64,000 bases of DNA from NCBI GenBank assembly GCA_963662905.2, contig CAXXFD010000003.1:1488001-1552000 (forward strand), in the 5' to 3' direction. Each line of letters opens with the position of its first letter. Position 1 is the first letter of the stretch. This stretch comes from G963662905 sp963662905 (GTDB lineage: Bacteria; Bacteroidota; Bacteroidia; Bacteroidales; WRLA01). The notes beneath the pieces are model-generated. The model ran no database searches, was not told the origin of the DNA, and worked only from the letters and a program-made list of their open reading frames with translations. The position numbers were made by a program, and so were the translations under genes. Shown here piece after piece: positions 1-9,314 of this stretch.

Positions 1-2063
1 CGGTACAATTTGAACTTCAATCAAAATATGAGAAAGTAAACGACAGTACAATTAATTTTCCGAACAAACTTCCTTTTGATAATGTAGGGCGTGCAGAAAT
101 TGCAATCAGCCCTTCAGCACCGGAAACTATTTATGTAACCATGGCCAAATTAGGATTTGGATCCCTGAAAGGCGTATTCAAATCAATAGATAATGGTAAA
201 ACCTGGCGTGTAATTCTTCCGGAAAACGATAATTTTGATATCTATGAAGAACAAGGTTTGCATGCAAATACCATTGCTGTTTTCCCGAATAATCCCAACA
301 AAATTTGTATTGGCGGTAAAAACCTCTGGGTAGGAAAAGAAATAGATCCAAACGGATATTATGACTGGGGTACAGTTCCTTATACAAGCGGAGCCCTCTT
401 GTCTATCCCTACATACGTTCATTATATGCACCATGATTATATCTTCCGTCCGGGACATCCCGAGACAATGATCATTTGTACCGATGGTGGGATCAGTATT
501 TCGACCGACAATCTGCAAACTTTCCGCAACATCATTAAAAATTACAGCACAACACAATGTAACAGCATTGCATTCAACCAATTTGGAAATGTGTTTACCG
601 GCACAATGAACAATGGTTCGCAATACATCGGTGATGGCACCAATGGCCCTACTTTCGGTAAGGAAATCTGGAGCAACGGCGCCAATAATGCCGGAACAGG
701 TGGTTATGTAGCAATCTCGCAAATAAGCAAAGAAGTGATGTTCCTTACCAATCCGGGCGCAACACAAACTGATTTCCGCCGTACAGAAGATCAGGGATTC
801 TCTTTTGCCAACGAATTTATCCCCGGAACACTTACCACAACCAATGCTGTTCAGCCATTCATTATGTGGGAATGTTTTAATGACAATATCAGCGGAGATA
901 GCGTAACCTTACATGCCAACACTTTACTCCCTAAAGATACTACTGTTTGGATGAAAAGCTATAACCGCGATTATCCGTTTAAATATACCCTTCCACATAC
1001 TTTAGAGGAAGGTGACAGTATGCGTGTTCAGGATCCAGTTACAAGCATTTTCCTGCTTGCAATACGCAACTCTCTATATATGAGCCGTGAGGCACTTGAC
1101 TTCACAAAAGAACCGGAATGGTGGCAGCTTGCCGAAGCAAAAGGTATTCCAACAGCGATTACTGTTAGTGCCGATGGCAAAAGTGCTTATGTAGGTTTAG
1201 AGTCTGGCGAACTAGTTCGTGTTGACCATATCCGCGAAGCATATAGCTTTGAAACAGCTGATATGTCAAGCCCATATTCAGTTATCGCATCAGGTACTAT
1301 TTTTACTGCTGAAAATCAAGCAGTAACTTCAGTTGCTGTTGACCCACAAAATAACGAACATGTTATTCTCACTTTAGGCAACTATGGTGAAGAAAACTAT
1401 GTTTATGAAACATTCAACGCACTCGATGAAGAGCCTGTATTTGAATCTATTCAAGGCAACCTCCCAAAAGCCCCGGCTTATGCAAGTTTAATTGAGATGA
1501 ATGATAGTGAACGCATCATTATCGGAACCGAATTTGGAGTTTATGCCTCTACAACACCCAACGAATGGGTTGCATTAAATAATGGAATGGGCAAAGTGCC
1601 TGTTACTATGCTCCGTCAGCAAACAATGACTAAGTGGGGTTTTGAAGTCCCGACTGGTGATCCCACCAATCCAACGGAATACATCCCGGGAATCACAAAT
1701 ACAGGTGTTATTTATGCTTCTACTTATGGCCGCGGAACCTGGGAAGCTAAAAACTTTGTAGGTATTCAAGATCAACCCGAAGATGGCAGCATCACAAGCA
1801 GCACTGTTTCTTCACTCAATGTTTATCCGAACCCGGTACAAAATCATGCTTTTGTTGAGATGAAACTTAAAGAAGCGCAACAGGTAAGCACTTATATTTA
1901 TAATCTTAGCGGTCAGCTTCTCCAAATCCATAATGCGGGAACTATGGCGGCTGGTGATCAAAAAATTGAATTGAATACCAGCAAGCTTAATGCAGGAACA
2001 TATATCATCAATGTTCAGGCAGGCAGTCAGAATGTTCAGGCGAAATTCATCAAAGTAGACTAA
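1..2063 (+). CDS. T9SS-exported beta-propeller protein, 5' end outside window
   Basis: The frame is open from base 3 through the ATG at 141 to a TAA at 2061-2063, so the true start lies upstream and the ATG at 141 is internal. The visible part (about 686 residues) has sialidase/BNR-like Asp-box segments, for example GVFKSIDNGKTW, GISISTDNLQTF and RRTEDQGFSF, as in sortilin-type or YCF48-type beta-propellers. The last ~80 residues form a type A T9SS sorting domain: SLNVYPNPVQNHAFVEM, then YNLSGQ, then a terminal K-F-I-K-V. By family knowledge such proteins cross the outer membrane through the type IX system and are anchored at the surface or released. No catalytic residues are recognisable, so the substrate is unknown. 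The next gene, 29 bases downstream, has the same kind of sorting domain and is probably co-transcribed. Confidence 0.85.
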   Translation, partial: VQFELQSKYEKVNDSTINFPNKLPFDNVGRAEIAISPSAPETIYVTMAKLGFGSLKGVFKSIDNGKTWRVILPENDNFDIYEEQGLHANTIAVFPNNPNKICIGGKNLWVGKEIDPNGYYDWGTVPYTSGALLSIPTYVHYMHHDYIFRPGHPETMIICTDGGISISTDNLQTFRNIIKNYSTTQCNSIAFNQFGNVFTGTMNNGSQYIGDGTNGPTFGKEIWSNGANNAGTGGYVAISQISKEVMFLTNPGATQTDFRRTEDQGFSFANEFIPGTLTTTNAVQPFIMWECFNDNISGDSVTLHANTLLPKDTTVWMKSYNRDYPFKYTLPHTLEEGDSMRVQDPVTSIFLLAIRNSLYMSREALDFTKEPEWWQLAEAKGIPTAITVSADGKSAYVGLESGELVRVDHIREAYSFETADMSSPYSVIASGTIFTAENQAVTSVAVDPQNNEHVILTLGNYGEENYVYETFNALDEEPVFESIQGNLPKAPAYASLIEMNDSERIIIGTEFGVYASTTPNEWVALNNGMGKVPVTMLRQQTMTKWGFEVPTGDPTNPTEYIPGITNTGVIYASTYGRGTWEAKNFVGIQDQPEDGSITSSTVSSLNVYPNPVQNHAFVEMKLKEAQQVSTYIYNLSGQLLQIHNAGTMAAGDQKIELNTSKLNAGTYIINVQAGSQNVQAKFIKVD

Positions 2064-2092
2064 TTCAGGATATAAACAAAAAATAGAATAAA

Positions 2093-3592
2093 ATGAAAAA
2101 GTTATTTATGGCCGTATTCCTTCTCTGCGCAGTTGCACTCACTGCCCAGGTAAGGGTTTATACTCCAACACCAAATACGCCATCCGATGGCAGAGAAGAC
2201 CAAAACCCGGATGTAGCTATGAGCTGGCTGGGCGTAAGTAATCCAAACCCGGTAAATTATGTTGTCGAATATGCAGATAATGAAGCGTTTAGCAATGCGA
2301 AAACTGCCACGGTTGAGAAAATTACCGGTTATGCTCCAGGATTGTTAATGTTTGGTAAAACCTACTATTGGCATGTAAAAGCAGTTGATGCTGTTACAGG
2401 CGACGAATCGGATTGGTCAGAAGTTTTTAGCTTTACTGTGTTCAATGAAGTTCCATTAAGCAAGCCCAGCAATGGTTCTAATGATGAAGAACCTGTTGTT
2501 GACTTAATCTGGAAAGCGTCTTTTAGTGGTGTTGCTATTTCAGGCATCGATGGCTATGAGATCCTTTTGGATACAACTGAAAGCTTTGACAGCCCTTACC
2601 TGAAGCAACTATTCGCCATTGAAGGTGAAGACCGCATTACAAGTCCTGAGCTTCGTTTTGGAGAACAGTTTTTCTGGAAAGTACGTGCTTATCATAGTGA
2701 GGGAAATTCAGGATGGTCGGAAGTTTATGACTTCTCTGTAATCGATGAAATTGAACTGAACAAGCCAAAAGACGGCGAATCGGACATCCAGCTTGATGAA
2801 GAGTTTAGCTTTAAAGCTATAGAAGGTGCATTAAAGTACGAAATGCAATATGATGTAAATGAGAACTTTACAGAACCATTTAAAGTTACTGTACTTCATG
2901 ATGGCACCAGCAAACCGGATACAACCTTTGAGAATATGATCTTTGGCCAGACTTATTACTGGAGAGCCCGTGCAATTCATCGTAAAGACACTTCCGGTTG
3001 GTCAGAAGTACGCAGCGTAAGTACTATTGGAAAACCAGAATTAATTGCACCTCAAAACGATTCAATTGGTATTCCCCGCCAACCACAATTGGTTTGGGAA
3101 GAAATGACCGGGATTACCTATATGGAAATTGAATATGCCAAAAATGAAACTTTCACCGAAGCCTTATTTACTGATATGGTTGACGGTACAAGAACGACTT
3201 ATAATGTACTTTATCAACTTGATCTTTCTGCACAGTATTTCTGGAGAGTTCGTGCTATTAAAGTAACCGATTCTTCTGCATGGAGCGATACACGTCACTT
3301 TACTATTTCTGATGGCACAGGAATCGAAGAAAGCAGCTTCAGCCAGATCAGCACTTACCCGAACCCTGTAAGTGAAGAACTCAATATTGAGTTTAATTCC
3401 TCCACATCAGGTGAAGCTTACCTCAATGTTTATGATCTTGTTGGCAAAAAACAACTTTCCCTGCCTATCAGCATCCAGCAAGGCGACAACCGTGTTATTG
3501 TTGATATGAACGATTTAAACAATGGTATTTACATGATGAATATCGAAGGAAGCAAAATGAAACTGACACGAAAAATCGTGATCAACAAATAA
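2093..3592 (+). CDS. Secreted fibronectin-III-like repeat protein with T9SS sorting domain
   Basis: 499 residues. An N-terminal signal peptide (MKKLFMAVFLLCAVALTAQ) is followed by four similar ~95-residue modules (roughly 25-117, 118-217, 218-308, 309-402). Each ends in a pattern like FGxxYYWxVRA...SxWSE, typical of fibronectin-III-like beta-sandwich repeats. Residues ~410-499 are a type A T9SS C-terminal domain (STYPNPVSEELNIEF, YDLVGKKQLSL, final RKIVINK). The start is fixed by the signal peptide. It follows the preceding T9SS protein by 29 bases and ends just before a strong terminator, so the two probably share an mRNA. The likely role is adhesion or surface display; no catalytic signature is visible. 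Signal peptide, repeats and sorting domain are seen directly; the role is inferred. Confidence 0.88.
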   Translation: MKKLFMAVFLLCAVALTAQVRVYTPTPNTPSDGREDQNPDVAMSWLGVSNPNPVNYVVEYADNEAFSNAKTATVEKITGYAPGLLMFGKTYYWHVKAVDAVTGDESDWSEVFSFTVFNEVPLSKPSNGSNDEEPVVDLIWKASFSGVAISGIDGYEILLDTTESFDSPYLKQLFAIEGEDRITSPELRFGEQFFWKVRAYHSEGNSGWSEVYDFSVIDEIELNKPKDGESDIQLDEEFSFKAIEGALKYEMQYDVNENFTEPFKVTVLHDGTSKPDTTFENMIFGQTYYWRARAIHRKDTSGWSEVRSVSTIGKPELIAPQNDSIGIPRQPQLVWEEMTGITYMEIEYAKNETFTEALFTDMVDGTRTTYNVLYQLDLSAQYFWRVRAIKVTDSSAWSDTRHFTISDGTGIEESSFSQISTYPNPVSEELNIEFNSSTSGEAYLNVYDLVGKKQLSLPISIQQGDNRVIVDMNDLNNGIYMMNIEGSKMKLTRKIVINK

Positions 3593-3615
3593 AAGATACC
3601 TTTCCTATCATTAAG

Positions 3616-3647
3616 AAGGCTGCCCTTTTGGGGTGGCCTTTTTTTTT
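3616..3647 (+). terminator. Rho-independent terminator after the T9SS gene pair
   Basis: A 10-bp stem (3616-3625 with 3631-3640, two G-T wobbles), a 5-base loop and a run of T to 3647. It lies 24 bases after the stop at 3592. Confidence 0.88.
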
Positions 3648-3736
3648 GCTCTCGCAATTAATTGTATAATCTCTCACCGATAAAGTGTCCGGGTTTTCGG
3701 GAGACTCTATAAACGAACTCCATCAAAATTCTGCTC

Positions 3737-3757
3737 TCCCCGATCAATAATCGGGGA
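3737..3757. repeat. Short perfect hairpin between convergent genes
   Basis: TCCCCGAT (3737-3744) is repeated inverted as ATCGGGGA (3750-3757) around a 5-base loop. It is about 120 bases past the feoAB stop on the minus strand but has no T tract, so it may be a weak terminator or an RNA-end stabiliser. The rest of the 3648-3879 gap shows nothing recognisable. Confidence 0.45.
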
Positions 3758-3879
3758 AATGAACCTCTACAAGGTTTGCACAATTTATCCTATCCCGGAA
3801 AATCGTGCAAAACCAAATACTAACCTAAAAATTAAGGAATTATCTTATTACAAAGCCAGATTCCAGACAGGCTTCAACA

Positions 3880-6423
3880 TTAGGCATAAATCAGCATACC
3901 CACCTGATACACCAGGAAAGCCATAATCCAAGCAACAACGGTTGTATAGACCAATGAGAAAAGCCCCCATTTGTAGCTGCCCGACTCTCGGATAATGACC
4001 ATTAAAGTAGCGATACAAGGAAAATACAGCAAAACGAAAATCATGAAAGACAAAGCAACAACCGGGTTAAATACAAATTCCCCTTTTTTGGGACCACTGG
4101 TATATTTTTGTGTTCGGATTTTTTCTACCAGCGTTTGATTCCCTTTGCTGCTGGATTCATCTGCCTGATAAAGCACACCAAGCGTACTTACAACAATTTC
4201 TTTTGCGGCAGTTCCGGCAATAATGCTTACGCTCATTTTCCAATCAAAGCCCAAAGGAGCCATTACATGCTGAAAACCTTTGCCCAGCCTTCCGATATAC
4301 GAGTTTTCCTGGTGAAGCTGGCTGTACTCACTATTGAGAGCGGCAATTTGCTGAGACATTTGATTATTCAAATCAGCAATTTTAGCACTGTCGCCCACGT
4401 CATATTTCGATATTTCCTGCTGCATGTTCAATTCGACAGCAGCTATTTGTTGATCGTATTCCTTCCTTAAACCTTCATCAATAGGGAAATAGCCCAAAGC
4501 CCAAATCAGGATGGAGGCAATTAAAATAACTCCACCGATCTTACGAAGATATTGCCAGGCTTTTTCCCACATATGCATGGTGATGGAGCGGAAAGTGGGA
4601 ATCCTGTATGGAGGCAGTTCCATGACAAAAGGCACTTCTTCCCTTTTAAAAATGGTTTTCTTCAAAATAAGTGCCGCCAGTATGGCAATGAGAATCCCGG
4701 TCATATAAATTACAAACAAGAGACTGCCATGGTTATCCGGGAAAAAAGCACTGATAAACAGGATGTAAACCGGTAATCTGGCACTGCAACTGATAAACGG
4801 ATTGATCAGCATCGTAATCATGCGGTCATTTCGGTTTTCCAGGATGCGCGTTGACATAATAGCCGGGACTGTACATCCAAAGCCCATAATAAGCGGGATA
4901 AATGATTTGCCGTGCAAGCCGATTTTATGCATCAGCTTATCCATAATAAAAACGGCTCGCGCCATATAACCCGAGTCTTCCATCAACGAGATGAAGAAAA
5001 ACAATATCAGGATATTGGGCAGAAAGACAATAACACCTCCAATGCCTCCAAGAATCCCGTCGATAATCATGTCTTTCAGCATGCCTTCCTGCATATGCTC
5101 GCCAACGAATGAAGAAAGAAAGCCCATGCCGCTGTCAATCCAGTTCATGGGATATTGCCCCAGGCTGAATGTTGTTTCGAACATAAACCAGAGAAAAACA
5201 AAAAACAGAGGCAGCGCAAATAGTTTATGCGTCAGGAAAGTGTCCACGATTTCACTCTTCCGCCGTCGGGCTTGCAATCCCGGTTGCACCGTTTCTTTTA
5301 AGGCACCGTTAATAAATCCATATTTGGCGTCGGTAATCAGGGTTTCGGCATTTTCTCTTCGCCGCTGTTGAATTACCTCCCGTTGATGATATGCACAACG
5401 GAGGATTTCTTTTGGGTTACGGCATTGATCCTGAACCCTTTTTTCCTCTTCTTCATCGCCTTCCAGGAGTTTGATGGCCATAAAACGGGAAGAAACCCTG
5501 TCAAGCAGTTCATAATTCTGCTTTACTTTTATTTTGTGCTGAACCGAAGCAATTGCTTTTTCGACCATCGGGCCATAAGAAATATGAATGTGTCTGAGGC
5601 TGGGTTCCCGATCTTCAAAAACACGGATAACAGCCTCAAAAAGTTCTTCAATTCCCTTGCCCTTCGAAGCCACAGTGGGCACCATGGGTATCCCAATCAT
5701 TTTGCCCAGGGCTTTATAATCAAAGCGATCTCCTTTTTTTTGTAATTCATCAAACATATTGAGCGCCATAACTACACGGATATCCATATCGATAAGCTGT
5801 GTTGTGAGGTAGATATTACGCTCAAGATTACCGGCATCAACGATATTTATAACAATATCCGGCACTTCTTCGATGATGTAATTCCGGACATAAAGCTCCT
5901 CAGGCGTGTATGATGTAATGGAATATGTGCCCGGTAAATCGACGACATTAATTAAATAGTCGCCAAAGCGGAAATGGGCTGTTTTGGCATCAACGGTTAC
6001 TCCGCTATAATTTCCAACCCTTTCGCGGGAGCCGGAAGCAAGGTTAAAAAGTGTGGTTTTTCCTGAATTTGGATTTCCAACCAGGGCTACATTGATGATT
6101 TTATCTTTCCTGACGGCTTGTTGACGAAAAGCATCATCCTCAATAATCCCATCATAATCGCTGAGGAACAGATGACTTTGCTCATGGTGGCCCATTACCT
6201 CAATAAGTGCGGCTTCGCTATTGCGCAAAGACACATTATAGCCCATAATTTCGTATTCAACCGGATCTTTTAATGGTGCTTTGCGGACAACCTTAACATC
6301 CTTGCCCACAATAAAGCCCATTTCCATGATCCGTTTACGAAATGCACCACGTCCTTTTACTTTGATAATGATGCCGGATTCGCCCTGTTTGAGGTCTAAA
6401 AGGGTTCTCATACTCAATAACAA
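3880..6423 (-). CDS. feoB: FeoA-FeoB fusion ferrous iron transporter
   Basis: 847 residues, imports Fe(II) across the inner membrane. Residues ~5-78 are an SH3-like FeoA domain, normally a separate gene. The G domain follows: G1 GNPNSGKTT at 116-124, G3 DLPG at 162-165, G4 NMFD at 222-225 and a VASKGKG segment for G5. After ~390 come the FeoB membrane domains, including GFGCTVPAIMSTR and the two Gate segments. A ~60-residue charged helical insertion (around the KEYDQQIAAVELNMQQEIS stretch) sits between membrane segments. A second in-frame Met (MRTLL, codon 5) is an alternative start. FeoA-FeoB fusions are common in Bacteroidota. The gene has its own promoter behind the terminator of the oxidase operon, so it is probably regulated separately. 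Confidence 0.95.
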   Translation of the reverse strand: MLLSMRTLLDLKQGESGIIIKVKGRGAFRKRIMEMGFIVGKDVKVVRKAPLKDPVEYEIMGYNVSLRNSEAALIEVMGHHEQSHLFLSDYDGIIEDDAFRQQAVRKDKIINVALVGNPNSGKTTLFNLASGSRERVGNYSGVTVDAKTAHFRFGDYLINVVDLPGTYSITSYTPEELYVRNYIIEEVPDIVINIVDAGNLERNIYLTTQLIDMDIRVVMALNMFDELQKKGDRFDYKALGKMIGIPMVPTVASKGKGIEELFEAVIRVFEDREPSLRHIHISYGPMVEKAIASVQHKIKVKQNYELLDRVSSRFMAIKLLEGDEEEEKRVQDQCRNPKEILRCAYHQREVIQQRRRENAETLITDAKYGFINGALKETVQPGLQARRRKSEIVDTFLTHKLFALPLFFVFLWFMFETTFSLGQYPMNWIDSGMGFLSSFVGEHMQEGMLKDMIIDGILGGIGGVIVFLPNILILFFFISLMEDSGYMARAVFIMDKLMHKIGLHGKSFIPLIMGFGCTVPAIMSTRILENRNDRMITMLINPFISCSARLPVYILFISAFFPDNHGSLLFVIYMTGILIAILAALILKKTIFKREEVPFVMELPPYRIPTFRSITMHMWEKAWQYLRKIGGVILIASILIWALGYFPIDEGLRKEYDQQIAAVELNMQQEISKYDVGDSAKIADLNNQMSQQIAALNSEYSQLHQENSYIGRLGKGFQHVMAPLGFDWKMSVSIIAGTAAKEIVVSTLGVLYQADESSSKGNQTLVEKIRTQKYTSGPKKGEFVFNPVVALSFMIFVLLYFPCIATLMVIIRESGSYKWGLFSLVYTTVVAWIMAFLVYQVGMLIYA

Positions 6424-6492
6424 AAATCAAATTATCCCGCACACGAAACCTCAACTAGACCTTCTATTTCAGTTCCGCTTTAAGTGCAGTGT

Positions 6493-6507
6493 TTTATTTA
6501 GAATAAA
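6493..6507. promoter_or_regulatory. Candidate metalloregulator operator at the feoAB transcription start
   Basis: An inverted repeat TTTATT-TAG-AATAAA lies just downstream of the feoAB -7 element, about where transcription should begin. The 10-mer TTATTTAGAA within it recurs at 6557-6566, upstream of the promoter. Placement suits a repressor site (Fur or DtxR/MntR class), but the sequence is not a textbook match to either, so the regulator is inferred from context only. Confidence 0.4.
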
Positions 6508-6516
6508 TACAGATTG

Positions 6517-6546
6517 CAAAGTTAGGTTTTTTCCAATAACCACAAA
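6517..6546 (-). promoter_or_regulatory. Bacteroidota-type promoter of feoAB
   Basis: Read on the minus strand: TTTG, 18 bases, TAACTTTG, matching the TTTG/TAnnTTTG consensus with correct spacing. The -33 part overlaps the T tract of the upstream operon terminator. Predicted leader is about 85-90 bases. Confidence 0.7.
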
Positions 6547-6573
6547 AAAACAGGGCTTATTTAGAAAACCCTG
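6544..6573 (-). terminator. Terminator of the cbb3 oxidase operon
   Basis: On the minus strand a 5-bp GC stem (CAGGG/CCCTG) around a 13-base loop is followed by seven T. The short stem makes it moderate, but the position, 58 bases past the SafE-like stop, fits. Confidence 0.55.
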
Positions 6574-6630
6574 CTTCCTTGTAAATTCAGCTTGCAATAA
6601 ATTGAATCAAAACCCGAACATCAACAAAAT

Positions 6631-7386
6631 CTAAACAAAAAAACTATGGTCATCAGTCCTCATACAGCAGGGCTTTTCTGCTCCATCCGCATGCGTTTTG
6701 AGTTCCAGTTTTTTATCCGGAGGGCTAATGAAAGGTATCCCAAGATTTAATCCCCTCAGGATGAAAAGCAGACCAATGATCACGATAACCACAGGGATAA
6801 TTTTACTGACTTTATTGCGCAAACCGGTGCTGATCACGTTGCCGGCCAGGCTCACCAAAAGCAATAAAGGCAATGTGCCCAAGCCAAAAACAAACATAAA
6901 AAGGATCCCGTGCACGACGTTTGCTGTTGCAATAGCTCCGGCAATGGCCATATAAACCAGTCCACAGGGCAATAAACCATTGAGCAAACCAATAATCAGA
7001 AGGGATTGGTAACTTCGCGCTGAGAAAAGATATCCAAAACGGGTTTTTAGCCCGGAAACATATTTCCCGACAATTTTATCAAAGTTCACCCGTCCGCGGA
7101 ACATCCATGGGAAAAACACGCTGAGCACCATAATTGCGCCCATGATAATACTGACCCATTGCTGAAATCCTCCAAGTTTTAGCCCCTGACCTACAAGTCC
7201 AAAAACCAAACCCATCAGCGCATAAGTAATTGCTCGTCCCAGGTTGTATAAAATGCCACCAAATATCCGCGTAAACCAGGAATCATTTTTTAAAGGCAGG
7301 GCAATGGCAATTGGCCCGCACATTCCAACACAATGAAAACTGCCCATTAGGCCAAGCATCAAAGCAGAAATTAAAACTTCAGTCAT
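6631..7386 (-). CDS. Sulfite exporter TauE/SafE-family (DsbD-like) membrane protein
   Basis: 251 residues with about six hydrophobic segments. The N-terminus carries GSFHCVGMCGPIA, the CxxxC-bearing first helix of the SafE/CcdA-DsbD-like family that follows FixH and CcoG in many cbb3 loci. A second conserved helix holds GLLPCGLVYMA. The C-terminus has a Cys pair (KPCCM), possibly a metal-binding tail. It starts 2 bases from the FixH gene, so it is translationally linked and is the last gene of the operon. A role in copper delivery or thiol/haem handling during oxidase assembly is inferred from position; 'sulfite exporter' is a family label, not evidence for sulfite transport. Confidence 0.82.
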   Translation of the reverse strand: MTEVLISALMLGLMGSFHCVGMCGPIAIALPLKNDSWFTRIFGGILYNLGRAITYALMGLVFGLVGQGLKLGGFQQWVSIIMGAIMVLSVFFPWMFRGRVNFDKIVGKYVSGLKTRFGYLFSARSYQSLLIIGLLNGLLPCGLVYMAIAGAIATANVVHGILFMFVFGLGTLPLLLLVSLAGNVISTGLRNKVSKIIPVVIVIIGLLFILRGLNLGIPFISPPDKKLELKTHADGAEKPCCMRTDDHSFFV

Positions 7387-7388
7387 AT

Positions 7389-7844
7389 TCAGGGAATTTG
7401 GAGTTCAAGTTCACAATAATAGGTTTTGGCATGCGCAACCCAATCCAGGATCAGTTTGTAGCGCCCGCTTTTCAGGTTTTCCAGAGAAATGACCTGCTTT
7501 CCGGCGGCATCAATTTCCAGAGGATAATAATGGTCTTCTTCAAAATCAGCGAAATAATAGAGCTGTGCCCTGCCTTTTATATCCGCCCCACGAAAATCTG
7601 CCGGAAAAGAAATTTGCAGATTTTTATCTTTATCAAGATCAATTTCAATCGGTGCGGACAAAGCCTGATAGTTCTTGACTTTTTGCATATGGGCCGAATG
7701 GTTCAGCTCTTTGGGATAATAATCACGGCTCACCAGATTAATTTTTTGACGGAAACTGATATAAACCAGGCTTCCGATAAAAAGCACAAAAATTACAATA
7801 GCAATAGCGATACCATTGCCCCAGTTTAAAAGAGGCTTCTTCAT
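7389..7844 (-). CDS. ccoH: FixH/CcoH-family cbb3 oxidase assembly protein
   Basis: 151 residues. A single N-terminal membrane anchor (about residues 12-32, GIAIAIVIFVLFIGSLVYI) is followed by a conserved juxtamembrane stretch RQKINLVSRDYYPKELNHS and a periplasmic beta-rich domain, the FixH layout. FixH/CcoH is needed for stable assembly of cbb3 oxidase and interacts with the copper ATPase CcoI in other bacteria. It lies 12 bases after ccoG and 2 bases before the SafE-like gene. Orthology is supported by architecture and context rather than by a strong signature. Confidence 0.82.
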   Translation of the reverse strand: MKKPLLNWGNGIAIAIVIFVLFIGSLVYISFRQKINLVSRDYYPKELNHSAHMQKVKNYQALSAPIEIDLDKDKNLQISFPADFRGADIKGRAQLYYFADFEEDHYYPLEIDAAGKQVISLENLKSGRYKLILDWVAHAKTYYCELELQIP

Positions 7845-7856
7845 TCGGTTTCTTTT

Positions 7857-9254
7857 TTATTTGATCGGAGACACAAAATTAATTTCTTTTTCGTAAAGCT
7901 GCTCATCATCACGAAATACAGCAATTTTCAGAGGTGTATTGCGCTGCTTATTTAGTGCATCGTTCATGATCACAAAAAAGACAGCTTCCACATCCGATTT
8001 TGGTTTAAGCCGCAACTCTCCGGAAGGGATCAGCACATCAGCATCATGCGAAAGGACCTCAACACTGATTTGCTGCTCATCGCGGGTTTTATTTACTGCC
8101 GTGATGCTGTACATATTGCTGATGCGCCCATCGTCCTGCTCCTGAAAAAGCATACCCGGAGTGCGGAGGATGGTTGCTTCGATATCGGTGCGGCTCATCA
8201 TCATCCAGCTGAGAAAGCCAAGCAGACCAATAAGGACGATACTGTAAGCCAGAATACGCGCATTAAATTTCAGCTTTTCTTCCTTGCGAATGGATCGTTC
8301 GCTGGCAAAACGGATCAAACCCGGCTTCATGCCCAGGCGTTTCATCACGGAATTGCAGGCATCGATACAGGCAGTGCAATTGATGCATTCGAGCTGAGTG
8401 CCGTTGCGGATATCAATACCGGTGGGGCAAACATGCACACAGCTGCCGCAATTCACACAATCGCCTTTCCCTGCCGCGACCCGATCTTCATTAGGGCTAA
8501 AAGAAGCGCGCTCCTCTCCCCTTTTGTAATCATAAGCCACGATGATGGAATTATTATCCAGAAATACGCCCTGCAAACGACCATAAGGACAGATCATTAC
8601 ACAAATTTGCTCGCGAAACCAGGAATAAACTACAAATCCGATCATTGTGGAAACAATCATAAAAATCCAGGCAGCAGGCCGTACGCCAAATCCGGAAGCA
8701 TACACTTCCTTCAAGCCTTTTGTCCCGATAAAATAGGTCATGAAAGTATTGACCAGCAGAAAGATGATGGCGATAAATATGATGCTTTTCAAGGCTCTTT
8801 TAAATATCTTTTCGGCATTCCAGGGCTGTTCTTTGAGGATACGCTGTTTGCCGGGGCCACCATCGATCCATTTCTCGATCCTACGGAAGATCAGCTCCAT
8901 AAAAATCGTTTGCGGACAAGCCCAACCGCACCAGATGCGGCCATAGATTACGGTAAAAAGCACCACAAAAATCACCAGGGAAATCATGGCAATAACAAAA
9001 AGATAGGTATCCTGAGGCCAGAAGATAACTCCAAAAAGGATAAATTCACGATCAAAGATATTGAGCAGGATAAAGGGATCGCCCTGCACCCTGATGAAAG
9101 GAATGATAAAAAACAAAGCCAGCAAAAAACCGCCGACAATATGCCGGTATGTTGTTAATTTGCCTTTAGGCAGTTTAGGGTATAGCCATTTTCGTTTGCC
9201 GCTTTGGAAATCCATAGTGGCAATACTATCGCGAAAAGAATCTTTTGAAGGCAT
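7857..9254 (-). CDS. ccoG: CcoG, cbb3 oxidase accessory ferredoxin-type membrane protein
   Basis: 465 residues. Membrane segments near 35-60, 85-110, 155-180 and 200-220 carry CcoG signatures, including WCGWACPQTIFMELIFR and REQICVMICPYGRLQG. Two 4Fe-4S motifs follow (CVNCGSCVHVCPTGID and CINCTACIDACNSVM), then another helix (~335-355) and a C-terminal Ig-like periplasmic domain. CcoG is a Cu(II) reductase that supplies Cu(I) for cbb3 maturation. Sixty bases separate it from ccoP, with no visible terminator. All expected Cys residues are present. Confidence 0.94.
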   Translation of the reverse strand: MPSKDSFRDSIATMDFQSGKRKWLYPKLPKGKLTTYRHIVGGFLLALFFIIPFIRVQGDPFILLNIFDREFILFGVIFWPQDTYLFVIAMISLVIFVVLFTVIYGRIWCGWACPQTIFMELIFRRIEKWIDGGPGKQRILKEQPWNAEKIFKRALKSIIFIAIIFLLVNTFMTYFIGTKGLKEVYASGFGVRPAAWIFMIVSTMIGFVVYSWFREQICVMICPYGRLQGVFLDNNSIIVAYDYKRGEERASFSPNEDRVAAGKGDCVNCGSCVHVCPTGIDIRNGTQLECINCTACIDACNSVMKRLGMKPGLIRFASERSIRKEEKLKFNARILAYSIVLIGLLGFLSWMMMSRTDIEATILRTPGMLFQEQDDGRISNMYSITAVNKTRDEQQISVEVLSHDADVLIPSGELRLKPKSDVEAVFFVIMNDALNKQRNTPLKIAVFRDDEQLYEKEINFVSPIK

Positions 9255-9314
9255 ATTATAGTATTTCTGAAAGTCTATATTTCCGTTAGATCAGCACGTT
9301 ATAATGAGCACAAA

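Noticed and set aside
8046..9158. Long open frame (370 codons) opposite to ccoG
   Set aside because: It lies entirely antisense to a well-supported gene with conserved FeS motifs; composition follows from the real gene's codon use and no domain is recognisable.
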